From the NCBI RefSeq assembly GCF_004362825.1, contig NZ_SNXZ01000008.1, positions 1 to 64,000 on the forward strand: a DNA stretch of 64,000 nucleotides, in the 5' to 3' direction. The notes under the pieces were generated by a model. The model worked only from the letters and a program-made list of their open reading frames with translations, did not search any database and was not told the origin of the DNA. The position numbers and the translations under genes are program-made. The DNA comes from Labedaea rhizosphaerae (GTDB lineage: Bacteria; Actinomycetota; Actinomycetes; Mycobacteriales; Pseudonocardiaceae). Positions within the stretch are counted from its first letter, which is position 1; the number at the start of each line of letters is the position of its first letter. Shown here in pieces: positions 16,758 through 30,856 of this stretch.

Positions 16758-17909
16758 ATGATGCCTGTCCCGCTGCTGAGCAAGGAGCAAATCGCTCGGC
16801 TTCCCGAACGTGCCCGCGAGGTCGTCGAGTACCGCAAGAGCGGCCTGAGCTTGAACCACATCCAGGGCTGCCCGATCGACTGCGCGTACTGCATCCGCCA
16901 CACCTACGGCCTGTGGGATCAACGGCGGCCGCGGGCGCTGATGACGGATGCCGACGCGGCGGCCGAGCTGGTCAACCACCGCTACTTCCAGCCGCACATC
17001 ACGCCAGTGCAACTGTTCAACCGAGCCACTGAGCCGTTCCTGCCGAAGGTCCGGCCTCATACCTTCGCCGTGCTCGAAGACCTGGATGCTCGCGGGCTGA
17101 CCAACCATGTCCTCGTCATCACACGCCACCAGCTCAAGCCATACGACATCGACCGGCTGAACCAGCTCCGACACCTCAAGGTGACCTTGCTGTTCACCTA
17201 TTCAGGTATCGACGACGAGCAGATCGAGCCGTACCCGTCTCACGTCGCGGCCGAGTCGCTGAAGCTCATGAGTGCGCCGGCACGACGCAGGTACCGCACG
17301 ATCTTGTACTGGCGTCCGCTTGTTCCTGGATTGAACGACACCGACGCGCACCTGGCCGTCGCCCGCTCACTGAGCAAGCATGCCGACGCCACGGTGTTCA
17401 CTGGCTTGTTCTACCGGGACGAGATCGCTGAGTACTACCGAGCCAACGGGCTGCCGGAGCCATACGACGACACCGCCCGGCGCAAGATCGTCCCCGAGAC
17501 GCTCGAAGAGCGCGTGCTTCAGACGTTCGCCGGCGCGACCAACCTGTTCCGCAAGACCTCCTGCGCTGTCTCCTACGTCCACGGGCTGCCGGATTACAAC
17601 GGGCATTACGGCATCCGCGAGCTCTGCGACATCTGCCCGCTCTCTCAGCTGAAGCTCTGCGCCGACGCTCACCGCGTGCCCTCCGCCGAAGACGTGCGTC
17701 AGGCAGCCAGCGTGTTGCCTGAAGCCGATGCACTCAAGGTCGTCCGCATATCGCAGAGAGCCGCCGTCGTGTGTGGACTGGAGACCGAACAGCCGCGCTA
17801 CTTCCTCCAGCACGCACTCGGGTTCCAGGTACACGACGTCGACCACCCGCACCATGCCAACCGGCATGGCCGGGCCGACATCGGATGGAAGGACACCACC
17901 GCGTCATGA
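16758..17909 (+). CDS. Radical SAM enzyme with a second cysteine cluster
   Basis: A 383-aa protein. The radical SAM cluster motif is C38-x3-C42-x2-C45 (GCPIDCAYCIRH) at the N-terminus, as in the spore photoproduct lyase-like branch. A second group, C269, C290, C293 and C301 (ELCDICPLSQLKLC), could hold an auxiliary Fe-S cluster. Start: ATG 16758, with GGAGAAG eight bases upstream (a frame upstream to 16707 lacks such a site). The 121 bp before it contain the inverted repeat AGCAAAT/ATTTGCT (16679-16707), a possible operator. The stop overlaps the exonuclease start (ATGA). Reaction unknown; a nucleic acid or nucleotide substrate is suggested by the neighbours. Confidence 0.88.
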   Translation: MMPVPLLSKEQIARLPERAREVVEYRKSGLSLNHIQGCPIDCAYCIRHTYGLWDQRRPRALMTDADAAAELVNHRYFQPHITPVQLFNRATEPFLPKVRPHTFAVLEDLDARGLTNHVLVITRHQLKPYDIDRLNQLRHLKVTLLFTYSGIDDEQIEPYPSHVAAESLKLMSAPARRRYRTILYWRPLVPGLNDTDAHLAVARSLSKHADATVFTGLFYRDEIAEYYRANGLPEPYDDTARRKIVPETLEERVLQTFAGATNLFRKTSCAVSYVHGLPDYNGHYGIRELCDICPLSQLKLCADAHRVPSAEDVRQAASVLPEADALKVVRISQRAAVVCGLETEQPRYFLQHALGFQVHDVDHPHHANRHGRADIGWKDTTAS

Positions 17910-18484
17910 CTGACTGGAAGAGCCTGAGCTACGTCGTGGTGGACGTCGAGGGCAACGGGCAGCAGCCGCCCGACCTGGTTGAGCTGGCCGCGGTACCGAT
18001 TGTCGAGGGCATCATCGGCGAGCCGAAGAGCTGGCTGGTACGGCCAGGCCAGCCGATCACTGACTTTGCCAAGAAGATCCACGGCATCTCCAACGAGCAG
18101 GTGGCTGACGCGCCCGTCGTCGGCGACGTCGAAGCTGACGTGCTGAAGGCGCTGGACGCCTCGGCGCTCGTCGCGCACAACGCGCACGTCGACGTCGGTG
18201 TGCTCCAGCGAACGCTCGGTGACTGGGAATGTCCCGAGGTGTTCGACACCCTCAAGCTCGCGAGGCGTCTCCTGCGTGGGCGCGAAACCTACCGGCTCGG
18301 AACTCTGGTCGAGGAGTTCGAGCTCGCCCACAACCTCGACGGACTTCCCCAACCGCATCGAGCGGCGTACGACGCCACGGTCACAGCCAGGCTCTTCGTT
18401 CATCTCGCAGGCCGGCGAAGCCTCGAAGAACTGAGGGATCAGCCACCCGGAGCTGGGCCTGATGACGCCCAAGTCCTCTTCTGA
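17906..18484 (+). CDS. DEDDh 3'-5' exonuclease (DnaQ-like)
   Basis: A 192-aa RNase T/DnaQ-fold exonuclease. All catalytic residues are present: Asp13 and Glu15 (VVDVEGNG), Asp96 (HNAHVDVGVL), His151 and Asp156 (PHRAAYDATVTA). The family removes nucleotides from DNA or RNA 3' ends using two metal ions. It is a stand-alone domain without a polymerase or GIY-YIG fusion. Start ATG 17906 overlaps the radical SAM stop by 4 nt and its 3' end overlaps the kinase start by 23 nt, so the three proteins are made together. Confidence 0.9.
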   Translation: MTDWKSLSYVVVDVEGNGQQPPDLVELAAVPIVEGIIGEPKSWLVRPGQPITDFAKKIHGISNEQVADAPVVGDVEADVLKALDASALVAHNAHVDVGVLQRTLGDWECPEVFDTLKLARRLLRGRETYRLGTLVEEFELAHNLDGLPQPHRAAYDATVTARLFVHLAGRRSLEELRDQPPGAGPDDAQVLF

Positions 18485-19109
18485 GTCGACACGGGGACTG
18501 TTCGTCAGCGTCGACGGCCCGGGCGGTGCGGGCAAGACCACCATCGTCCGACACCTGGCCCAGATGCTGGTGGCCGAGGGCCATCAGGTCCACGTCACCG
18601 CCGAACCTTCGAACAGCTTCATCGGGACGCTGGCCGTGGACTTGACGCCCACCGTCACGGGTCATGCGCTCGCCTGCTTGTACGCGGCCGACAGGTACCA
18701 CCATGTCGAGACGGAAGTGAAGCCGCTTCTCCGGACTGGACACCTGGTCATCTCCGACCGATACGTGGCGTCAGGCTTGGTCGTGCAGCGCTTCGACAAC
18801 GTTGATCCCGAGTTTCTGTGGCAGCTCAACAAGGAAGTCGAGCGGCCTGATCTCACCGTCATCCTCGACGCCGACCCGGACGTGATCGCCGAACGGCTGG
18901 AAGCGCGCGGCCCGCACAACCGCTTCCAGCGCACACCAGGCAGCAGCCACAAAGAAATCCAGTTCTACCGCCATGCCGCGGACAAGCTGCAACACACCGG
19001 TTTCCTCGTAGTCACTGTGGACTGCTCCAGCCGCCCACCAGAGCAGTCGGCCGAACTCATCCGCAGCGAACTCCCTGACAGATCGAACGAGTGTGGAGGA
19101 AACCCATGA
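18462..19109 (+). CDS. Thymidylate kinase-family P-loop kinase
   Basis: A 215-aa protein of the dTMP kinase family. The P-loop GPGGAGKTT is at residues 19-27, followed by EPSN (substrate-binding), the DRY motif in ISDRYVASGLVVQ, and a LID-like RGPHNRFQRTPGS. This is normal length. It is unlikely to be the housekeeping tmk because it sits inside an accessory operon with an exonuclease and a radical SAM enzyme; it might phosphorylate dTMP or a modified or released nucleotide (inference). Start ATG 18462 lies within the exonuclease gene; the end overlaps the next ATG (ATGA). Confidence 0.87.
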   Translation: MTPKSSSESTRGLFVSVDGPGGAGKTTIVRHLAQMLVAEGHQVHVTAEPSNSFIGTLAVDLTPTVTGHALACLYAADRYHHVETEVKPLLRTGHLVISDRYVASGLVVQRFDNVDPEFLWQLNKEVERPDLTVILDADPDVIAERLEARGPHNRFQRTPGSSHKEIQFYRHAADKLQHTGFLVVTVDCSSRPPEQSAELIRSELPDRSNECGGNP

Positions 19110-19384
19110 CCGAACAGGTGACCGGCCCGCGCTCCGGGCCATTGCCGGAGCTGTTGCGCATCCTGTGGTCGGCCCGGATCGACACCACGGCCAACCGGTG
19201 GCACCTGACCAGACGGGTCATCCCTGAGCTCAAGACGCTCGCCGACGCCGTCGCCGATGCGCGGCTGGGTGAGGCGGCCAAGCACGCGGAGGCGGCCATC
19301 GCGCACCTGGACATCATGGTCGAAGAACTCCGGACCGCGATCGACTTCATCCAGGCGCAGAACCCCGACCACCGAACGGGGTGA
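19106..19384 (+). CDS. Small helical protein ending the radical SAM operon
   Basis: A 92-aa protein, MTEQVTGPRSGPLPELLRIL. Residues 25-90 are almost wholly helical by composition (IPELKTLADAVADARLGEAAKHAEAAIAHLDIMVEELRTAIDFI), probably a helical hairpin or short coiled coil. No family recognised. Start ATG 19106 has an excellent GGAGGAAACCC site and overlaps the kinase stop by 4 nt, so it is the coupled fourth member of the operon and could be an adaptor or regulatory subunit. The following 210 bp up to glgE hold no gene and probably the glgE promoter. Confidence 0.75.
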   Translation: MTEQVTGPRSGPLPELLRILWSARIDTTANRWHLTRRVIPELKTLADAVADARLGEAAKHAEAAIAHLDIMVEELRTAIDFIQAQNPDHRTG

Positions 19385-19594
19385 CGCCGGACCGCGTTGC
19401 CACGGAAGTGTTGTTGTCGCGGGGTTCACCCGTGTCGAGTGGCGCTCGGCGTCGCCTGCCGCCAGAATCATGCGCGCTGGTTGCCGTTCAGGCGCGTTGA
19501 CCCATGCCCGGAGTTTCACCCCTCTGTGTCCCGGGTACGTAGTGCTTGATCGAATCAGCGTCGCCGCCTGCCTCGATCGAAGGGACCTGCCCGC

Positions 19595-21556
<1,962 letters not shown>

Positions 21557-21605
21557 TGTTAGGGCCGTTGATGTTGGGGAACCGGACCGGGCGAGGTGGT
21601 TGCTG

Positions 21606-23414
21606 ATGGAGGAGGGGACACGGCCCGACGCGGCACTCGGGCTGGACGGGGTGCCGCACACCGGGGAGTCGATCACCAACGAAGGCATGCTCGTCGAGCC
21701 GCAGTCCGAGGACTTCGAGCACGCCGAACAGGCGCCGAGCGATCCGCACTGGTTCAAGGGCGCGGTCTTCTACGAGGTGCTGGTCCGGGCCTTCACCGAC
21801 TCCAACGGCGACGGGACCGGCGACCTGCGTGGCCTGGCCAGCCGCCTGGACTACCTGCAATGGCTCGGCGTGGACTGCCTGTGGCTGCCGCCGTTCTACG
21901 CCTCCCCGCTGCGTGACGGCGGGTACGACATCTCCGACTTCCGGGCCGTGCTGCCGGAGTTCGGCAGCGTCGACGACTTCGTCCACCTGCTCGACGAGGC
22001 GCACAAGCGCAACATCCGGGTGATCACCGACCTGGTGCTCAACCACACCTCGGACGCGCACCCGTGGTTCCAGCAGTCCCGCACCGACCCCGAGGGCCCG
22101 TACGGCGACTACTACGTGTGGAGCGACGACGACTCGCGCTACGCCGACGCGCGGATCATCTTCGTCGACACCGAGTCCTCGAACTGGACCTATGACCCGG
22201 TGCGCGGCCAGTTCTACTGGCACCGGTTCTTCTCCCACCAGCCCGACCTGAACTACGAGAACCCGGAAGTCCAGGAAGCGATGCTGGACGTGCTGCGGTT
22301 CTGGCTGGACCTCGGCATCGACGGCTTCCGCCTCGACGCCGTGCCCTACCTCTTCGAGGAGGAGGGCACGAACTGCGAGAACCTGCCGCGCACGCACGAG
22401 TTCCTCAAGCGGTGCCGCAAGGTCGTCGACGACGAGTACCCCGGCCGGATCCTGCTCGCCGAGGCCAACCAGTGGCCCTCGGACGTCGTCGAGTACTTCG
22501 GCGACCCGGCCGCCGGCGGCGACGAATGCCACATGGCGTTCCACTTCCCGTTGATGCCGCGCATCTTCATGGCCGTGCGCCGCGAGTCGCGCTTCCCGAT
22601 CTCGGAGATCCTCGACCAGACGCCGAAGATCCCCGACAACGCGCAGTGGGGCATCTTCCTGCGCAACCACGACGAGCTGACGCTCGAGATGGTGACCGAC
22701 GAAGAACGCGACTACATGTACTCGGAGTACGCCAAGGACCCGCGGATGAAGGCCAACATCGGCATTCGCAGACGCCTGGCGCCGCTGCTGGACAACGACC
22801 GCAACCAGCAGGAGTTGTTCACGGCGATGTTGCTTTCGCTGCCCGGCTCGCCCGTTCTCTACTACGGTGACGAGATCGGCATGGGCGACAACATCTGGCT
22901 CGGCGACCGCGACGCGGTGCGGACCCCGATGCAGTGGACACCGGACCGCAACGCGGGTTTCTCCTCGTGCGACCCCGGTCGGATCTACCTGCCGGTGATC
23001 ATGGACCCGGTGTACGGCTACCAGGCGATCAACGTGGAGGCCCAGTCCAACAACGCGATGTCGTTGCTGAACTGGACCCGCCGGATGATCGAGGTGCGCA
23101 AGCAGCACCACGCGTTCGCCGAGGGTGAGTTCATCGACCTCGGCGGGTCCAACCCGAGCGTGCTGGCGTACAAGCGGCAGTGGCTGCGCCCGGACGGCCG
23201 CCAGGACGTGGTGCTCTGCGTGAACAACCTGTCCCGCTTCCCGCAGCCGGTGGAGCTGGACCTGGCCATGCACCGGGGCAGCACGCCCATCGAGCTGACC
23301 GGGGGTGTTCGGTTCCCCGAGATCGGGGAACTCTCGTACCTGCTGACCCTGCCCGGACACGGCTTCTACTGGTTCCAGCTGCTCGAGCCCGAGCAGCTGG
23401 GCGAATCGAGGTGA
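21606..23414 (+). CDS. treS: Trehalose synthase TreS
   Basis: A 602-aa GH13 enzyme interconverting trehalose and maltose. Visible: [48 protein letters not shown], nucleophile Asp244 in [10 protein letters not shown], Glu286 in LLAEANQWP, Asp356 in [11 protein letters not shown], and the [13 protein letters not shown] signature of TreS. No maltokinase domain is fused; that is the next gene, 6 bp away. The chosen start is ATG 21606 with GAGG nine bases upstream; an in-frame TTG lies at 21600. The 49 bp after glgE contain a short direct repeat (TGTTRGGG). Confidence 0.95.
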   Translation: MEEGTRPDAALGLDGVPHTGESITNEGMLVEPQSEDFEHAEQAPSDPHWFKGAVFYEVLVRAFTDSNGDGTGDLRGLASRLDYLQWLGVDCLWLPPFYASPLRDGGYDISDFRAVLPEFGSVDDFVHLLDEAHKRNIRVITDLVLNHTSDAHPWFQQSRTDPEGPYGDYYVWSDDDSRYADARIIFVDTESSNWTYDPVRGQFYWHRFFSHQPDLNYENPEVQEAMLDVLRFWLDLGIDGFRLDAVPYLFEEEGTNCENLPRTHEFLKRCRKVVDDEYPGRILLAEANQWPSDVVEYFGDPAAGGDECHMAFHFPLMPRIFMAVRRESRFPISEILDQTPKIPDNAQWGIFLRNHDELTLEMVTDEERDYMYSEYAKDPRMKANIGIRRRLAPLLDNDRNQQELFTAMLLSLPGSPVLYYGDEIGMGDNIWLGDRDAVRTPMQWTPDRNAGFSSCDPGRIYLPVIMDPVYGYQAINVEAQSNNAMSLLNWTRRMIEVRKQHHAFAEGEFIDLGGSNPSVLAYKRQWLRPDGRQDVVLCVNNLSRFPQPVELDLAMHRGSTPIELTGGVRFPEIGELSYLLTLPGHGFYWFQLLEPEQLGESR

Positions 23415-23420
23415 GCTGAG

Positions 23421-24844
23421 TTGACCGACCGGCCCGAACTGCTCGAGGAGCTGGCCGCCGCCTTACCGCGGTGGCTACCGTCGCAGCGGTGGTTCGCCGG
23501 CAAGGACAGGCCGGTCACCGCGGTGCGGCCGCTGGCGAGCACGGTCGTGCTCGACGGTGATCCGCTGCTGCTCCACGTCGTCGTGGAGGTGGTGCAGGAC
23601 GACCGCGTCGAGCCCTACCAGCTGCTGGTCGGCCACTGCTCACAACCACCGGACGTCAGCGCGGCCAGCTGGATCACCACCGATCCGGTCGGGCTGTACG
23701 AGGCGTCCGGCGACGCCGACCTGACCGCGGTCCTGCTCACCAAGATGATCGAGGGCGAGCAGGTCGGCACGCTGCGGTTCGCCCACGAGCCGGGTGTCGA
23801 ACTGGAGCCCGGCCTGCGCGCGCGCCCGATCACCTCCGAGCAGAGCAACACCTCGCTGGTGTACGGCAGCCGCTACATCCTCAAGCTCTTCCGCAAGCTC
23901 AGCACCGGCGAGAACAAGGACCTGGTGCTGCACCGGGCCCTGCGTGACGTCGGCAGCACGCACATTGCGCAGCCGCTCGGCTCGATCACCGGTGAGCTGG
24001 CCGGCGAACCGGTCACGGTCGGCATGCTGCAGCAGTTCCTGCCTGACGCCGTGGACGGCTGGGCCATGGCCACGACCAGCGTGCGCGACCTGATGGCCGC
24101 GCCGTCGACCCCGGAGGACCCCGGCGCGCAGCCCCACCCCGACGAGGTCGGCGGCGACTTCGCGGGCGAGGCCGAGCGGCTCGGCGCCTCGGTCGCCGAG
24201 GTGCACGCCGACCTGGCGCGGGCGCTGGGCAGCGAACCGGTGGACGCCGGGGAGCTCGACCGCACGGTGAAGGCGATGCTGGACCGGCTGGACGCGGTCG
24301 CCGCGCGGGTGCCCGACCTGATCCCGCACGTGCCGGCGCTGCGCTCGGCCTTCGAGCAGGTGCGCGGGCTGCGGGAGGAGACCGGGATCATCACGATGCA
24401 GTCCATCCACGGTGACCTGCACCTGGGCCAGGTGCTGCGCACCGTCGGCGGCTGGCTGCTGATCGACTTCGAGGGCGAGCCGGCGGCCAGTGTCGACGAA
24501 CGGCGTGCGTTGCGCTCGCCGTTGCGCGACGTAGCGGGCATGTTGCGGTCCTTCGACTACGCGGCGCACTCGCTGCTGGTCGGCCAGGACGCCGACGAGG
24601 CCCACGTCGAGCGCGCGCTGGAGTGGGCGACGCGCAACCGTGAGGCCTTCTGCGAGGGTTATGCCGCCGCGGTCGCGGGTGGGACCGCCGGCCTCGGCGA
24701 CCCGCGTGAGCAAAGCACGCTCCTGCGTGCGTTCGAACTCGACAAGGCGGTGTACGAGGTGTCCTACGAGCACGCCAACCGGCCGGACTGGCTGGGCGTG
24801 CCGTTGGCCTCGATCGCCCGGATCACCGACGGAGGCGACCGAAC

Positions 24845-24848
<4 letters not shown>
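23421..24848 (+). CDS. mak: Maltokinase (Pep2/Mak)
   Basis: A 475-aa maltokinase that phosphorylates maltose from TreS with ATP to maltose-1-phosphate for GlgE. The N-terminal lobe starts [18 protein letters not shown], typical for the family; the kinase core includes the Brenner-like catalytic loop [12 protein letters not shown], then [16 protein letters not shown] (metal-binding Asp). TTG 23421 is the start, with CGAGGTGAG upstream. Codon 15 is TTA (23463-23465), very rare in such a genome and a possible bldA control point on the GlgE route. The 3' end overlaps glgB (GTGA). Confidence 0.95.
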
Positions 24849-27035
<2,187 letters not shown>

Positions 27036-27052
<17 letters not shown>

Positions 27053-28535
27053 CCCTGGCCTTCGCCGCGTCCTGCGCCTCGACCTTGCGCCGGGCGTTCT
27101 CCCGCGTGCCCGTCATCATCATCAGGTGGGAGACGAGGGTGTCCCCGCTGAACTCCTGCGCGGGCTTGAGTTCCAGGTTGCCGAGCATCTCCTTGACGAA
27201 GATCGCGACCAGCTCGCCGACCGCGATCTCGGCCAGCTTCTGCGGGCCGAGGCTGGCGAGTTCGTTCTTCACGGTCTCCTTGATCTCCTCGAGGCTGTTG
27301 GTGTACCACTCCTGCCAGAGGGCGTTGGCCTTGTCGAGGGTCTTGGTCATGCGCGACTGCTCGTCGCCCTTCGGGGGAACCTCGTTGAGCTTGTCCTCCA
27401 GCAGCTTCAGCCGTTGGTTCTGGTAACCCTGGGCCGCCTTGACCAGGCCGAGCTTGAGGGCGGGCCAGACGAGGGCGGTGAGCTTGGTCGCCGCGCCCGC
27501 GCCGACCGAGTCGAGGGCGAACCCGGCGAGCATGTTGCCGCCGTCCACCACCGGGTCGAGCATGTCCAGGTTCATCTCCAGGTCGTCGACGTAGCGTTTG
27601 GCGAGGTCCCGGGCCACGGCGGCCTTGTCGCGGTTGAGGAACGCGACGACGTCGTCGAGGCCGTCCTTCTGCGCCAGCCGCTTCTTGGCCTGCCGGTGCA
27701 CACTGGCCGAGATCAAGGCCTTGCCGAGGAACGCGGTGCCGATGCTGATCACCGAATTGGTCACGTCGACGGCCTTGCCCGCGCCGCCGCTGCCGAAGCC
27801 GACGGTGTCGCCGACGACCCCGGTGGCGCGGTTGTACCCGGCTACGCCCTGGTTGATGGTCTTGATGCCGCTTTCCAGCATCTTGTGCGCGTCGTCCGGG
27901 TGGTTCTTCACGTACACCTTGATGGCCTCGAACGACAGGGCCTTCTTGCAGTCCGCCTCGACGGCGTCGAGGTCCGCGATCCGGTCCTCCATGGCCAGTT
28001 TCTGCTCGGCGATGAACCGCAGCAGGCCCTCCATGGACTTCGTCGAGATCTTGGTGGTGGCGGGCCTGCCGTTCTGTTCCTCGTTGACCAGCTTGCTCAA
28101 CTTGTAGTACGCGGGCGCGACGATGTTCTTGTGCGTCTTGAGCACCTTGTAGGTCCGGTACTGCGCGTCGTAGAGCGTGTTCTTCCCGGTCTGGGTGTGC
28201 AGCATGATCTCGAGCTTCAGGAACTCGCCGATCGACTTGAACAGCATGTCGCAGGTCTCGACCTCGATGCGGAACAGCTTGCGGTAGGCCTCCATCTCGA
28301 TGGCGATCTCGCCGAAGGTCCGGTAGTCGCTGTCCTTGACGTTCTTCACGGCCTTCTCGCCGGCCGCCTTGTAGGTCTTGTTCCGCGCTGTGGTCCGGAT
28401 CTTCACCGAAGACATGTTGCTCAGGGTCTTGATGACCGTCTTCGGGTAGTTCATGTCGATGTCGCCGACCGACTGCAAGTACTCGATCAGGACGCTCTTC
28501 TTCTCTTCCTTGGTCGCGGTCTTCGTGGCAGTCAC
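27036..28535 (-). CDS. Unrecognised Lys-rich helical protein, partner of the Trp-repeat protein
   Basis: A 499-aa protein with no family I recognise and no signal peptide. Residues 1-225 are charged and helical (many Lys, single Cys at 95 and 196). Two Gly/Ala-rich hydrophobic stretches, about 231-278 ([14 protein letters not shown]... [17 protein letters not shown]) and 329-366 ([20 protein letters not shown]), are flanked by basic helices, and the C-terminus is a long charged helix. This could be a membrane-inserting helical protein (inference). ATG 28535 is the start. It is second in a leftward operon, 22 bp after the 416-aa repeat protein, and converges with glgB. Confidence 0.85.
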
Positions 28536-28557
28536 GATGTCGTCCCGTCTTCCCGGC

Positions 28558-29808
28558 TCACTCGGCGCGGCTGAGGAGCGCTTGTTCGATGATCTCGGCG
28601 AGTTCTTCCTCGGTGAACTCGGCGGCGAGCTCCGACATCTCCGGGTTGTTCTCGAAGGCGTCGTTCAGCGAGCCGATCAGTGCGTCCGCGTCGGTGGGCA
28701 GCACGAGCAGCGGGATCAGGTCGTCGAGCCACGCCGTCAGCTCGTCCGGGCTCAGGTCCACCCATTCGGGACGGCGTTCGGTCATCTCGTCGATGAGCCA
28801 GTCGTGCCAGTCGCCCCGGATCTCGGTCATCTCGTCGAGTTGGCTGCCTTGGCTCTCGGTCACCCACGCGAGGCTGAAGACGTTGTCCGGATCGGACAGT
28901 GCGGCGGGCTTGTCCTCGGCGGGGATCTCCTCCGGCGACACCTCGATCTCGTCGAGCGGGTTGACGCTTTCGGCCACGTCGACTGCAGTGGTCCCCGTGT
29001 CGGCCACTGTGTCAGCCGCCGTGTCGGCCACCGGTGCCGGGCCGAGCGCGACCATGGCCTCGTCGAGCCACGGCGTGAGCTGGTCGGGTGTGGACGCGGT
29101 CCACTCCGGCCACCACTGGTTCAGTTGCTCCGGCAGCCATTCGCGCCAGTCGCCGCGGGTCGGGCGGTGCGCTTCCAGTTGCGCTCGCTGGGCCTCGGTG
29201 ACCCAGGCCAGGTCCCGCGGGTCGGCCCCGCCGTCGACGGGAACGGCGAGGCCGGGCAGCGCTTCGTCCAGCCACGGAACGAGCCGGTCGGTGGTGGCCT
29301 CGGTCCACTGTGGCCACCATGCGGTCAGCTGAGCGGGCAGCCACTCGCGCCAGTCGCCGTGGGTCGCCTGGAGCGCTTCCAGTTGTGCCTGCTGGGATTC
29401 GGTGACCCACCCGAGCGCGCTCGGGTCCTCAGTGGCCGGTGGGAGCAGGCTCGGCAGGTAGCTGTTCAACCAGCCGGCCAGCTCCGCCGGCGTGGACTGG
29501 TCCCATTCCGGCCACCACTCGTCCAGCTGCACCGGCAGCCAGTCCCGCCAATCGCCGCGGTCCCCGGTCAGCTGTCCCAGCCACGCCCGCTGCTCGGCGG
29601 TGACCCAGCCGAGCGCAAGCGCCTCGATCCGTGGCCGCAACCATTCGGTGCGTTCCTCGTCGGACGCCTGCGCCCAGCCGGGCCACCGGTGGTCCAGGTA
29701 GCGACCGAAGAACTCCGGCCACTGGTCTTCCCACGCGCTGGTCTGGCTGTTGCCCAGCACCTCCCGGTGCTCGTCCGCGACCCATCCGAAGTCTTCGATG
29801 TCGGCCAT
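28558..29808 (-). CDS. Protein of five tryptophan-rich repeats (unknown)
   Basis: A 416-aa protein built from five imperfect units of about 60-67 residues at roughly 7-62, 66-128, 131-196, 199-262 and 312-375. Unit pattern: GWVTExQxxQLEAL, then GDWREWLPxQLxxWWPxW, then a PWLDE-like helix. Units 2-4 are closest; unit 1 has lost GDW and unit 5 has RRPEW for WWPEW. An acidic linker (about 263-311) and an acidic tail (EFTEEELAEIIEQALL) follow. No signal peptide. I know no named family for it. ATG 29808 has a near-perfect AAGGAGGG site, so an in-frame extension to 29874 is dropped. Unit spacing suggests a binding scaffold. Confidence 0.85.
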   Translation of the reverse strand: MADIEDFGWVADEHREVLGNSQTSAWEDQWPEFFGRYLDHRWPGWAQASDEERTEWLRPRIEALALGWVTAEQRAWLGQLTGDRGDWRDWLPVQLDEWWPEWDQSTPAELAGWLNSYLPSLLPPATEDPSALGWVTESQQAQLEALQATHGDWREWLPAQLTAWWPQWTEATTDRLVPWLDEALPGLAVPVDGGADPRDLAWVTEAQRAQLEAHRPTRGDWREWLPEQLNQWWPEWTASTPDQLTPWLDEAMVALGPAPVADTAADTVADTGTTAVDVAESVNPLDEIEVSPEEIPAEDKPAALSDPDNVFSLAWVTESQGSQLDEMTEIRGDWHDWLIDEMTERRPEWVDLSPDELTAWLDDLIPLLVLPTDADALIGSLNDAFENNPEMSELAAEFTEEELAEIIEQALLSRAE

Positions 29809-29909
29809 CACGACCCTCCTTGCCCCCCGACGGGGATTCACCGCCGACCGTACGAATGCGACAGTCGGTGGCACAGAAGATCGAAGGCACGGTCGGTTGC
29901 TCGGTGGCT

Positions 29910-29923
29910 TGCCCTTCGGGGCA
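29910..29923. terminator. Short TTCG-loop hairpin after the SDR gene
   Basis: TGCCC-TTCG-GGGCA, a 5-bp stem with a stable TTCG tetraloop, 25 bp past the stop of the leftward SDR gene and about 100 bp upstream of the Trp-repeat gene. It may terminate the SDR transcript. No T-tract follows and the stem is short. Confidence 0.3.
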
Positions 29924-29947
29924 GGAAGCGGGCCGGCGCGCGGGGGA

Positions 29948-30841
29948 TCAGAGGGCGTAAGCCCCGGCGGCGATGTCCTCGAACAGCGTCGGACCGGTCG
30001 GCGTCCAGCCGAGCAGCTCCCGGGTCCGCTCGCTGGACGCGGGCAGGTCCATGCCGAAGAAGCGCCCGATCCAGCCGAAGTGCGCGTCGGCGTCCGCGCG
30101 GGCCACCGACACCGTCGGCACGCCCAGGTAGTCGCCGATCGCTGCCGCGATGTCGCGGGACGGGATGCCGCCCTCGGCGACGGCGTGCACGCGCGTGCTT
30201 GCCTGCGGATTCTCCAGCGCGAGCCGCACCAGGCGTGCGGCGTCGGTGCGGTGCACGGCCGCCCAGCGGGTCGCGCCGTCGTCGACGTAGCCGGCCGCGC
30301 CGCGCTCCTTGGCGACCTTGGTCAACGCCGAGGTGAAGCCGTGGTCGCCCATGCCGTGCACGGTCGGCGAGAAGCGCAGCGCCACCGGCTGTACCCCGCG
30401 CTCGGCGTAGGACAGGGCGAGGTTCTCGCTGCCGCCGCGCATCGAGTCGGCGCCGTGGAACGGGGACGGGTCGTCCTCGGTCAGCGGCTTGCCAGGGACA
30501 CCGGAGGCGAGACCGGACGCGATCAAGAACGGCCGGTCGCTGCCCGCCAGCGTGTCGAGCATGCGCTTGACGGCGGCGTGCTCGAGCCGTCCGGCCTCGG
30601 TGTAGTTCGCGAAGTCGTGGTTGAAGGCGAGGTGGATGACGGCGTCGGCGGCCTCGGCCGCGGTGGCCAGGCTGTCGAGGTCGTCGAGGCGGCCGCGGTG
30701 GGCGGTGGCGCCCTTCGCGTCGAGCGCGGCGGCCGACGCGTCGGACCGGGCGAGCCCGACGACCTTGTGGCCGTGTGCGAGCAACTCGTCGGTGACCGCC
30801 GAGCCGATCCAGCCGGACGCACCGGTGACGAAGACCTGCAT
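29948..30841 (-). CDS. Extended SDR family NAD(P)-dependent oxidoreductase/epimerase
   Basis: A 297-aa Rossmann protein. The nucleotide-binding motif GASGWIGS is at residues 7-14, followed by AADAVIHLAFNHDF, and IASGLASGVPGKPLTEDD. The classical YxxxK is replaced in the region MRGGSENLALSYAERG, as in the atypical SDRs related to NmrA-like or 3-beta-HSD-like proteins, so catalysis cannot be assumed. It diverges from a TetR gene across 85 bp with two inverted repeats; regulation by that TetR is likely. Confidence 0.85.
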   Translation of the reverse strand: MQVFVTGASGWIGSAVTDELLAHGHKVVGLARSDASAAALDAKGATAHRGRLDDLDSLATAAEAADAVIHLAFNHDFANYTEAGRLEHAAVKRMLDTLAGSDRPFLIASGLASGVPGKPLTEDDPSPFHGADSMRGGSENLALSYAERGVQPVALRFSPTVHGMGDHGFTSALTKVAKERGAAGYVDDGATRWAAVHRTDAARLVRLALENPQASTRVHAVAEGGIPSRDIAAAIGDYLGVPTVSVARADADAHFGWIGRFFGMDLPASSERTRELLGWTPTGPTLFEDIAAGAYAL

Positions 30842-30856
30842 GTTCTGCTTCTTCCG

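Noticed and set aside
18462-19109. Housekeeping thymidylate kinase gene tmk
   Set aside because: The fold fits, but the overlapping accessory operon, lower GC and absence of normal tmk neighbours argue for a specialised copy, so no gene symbol is given.
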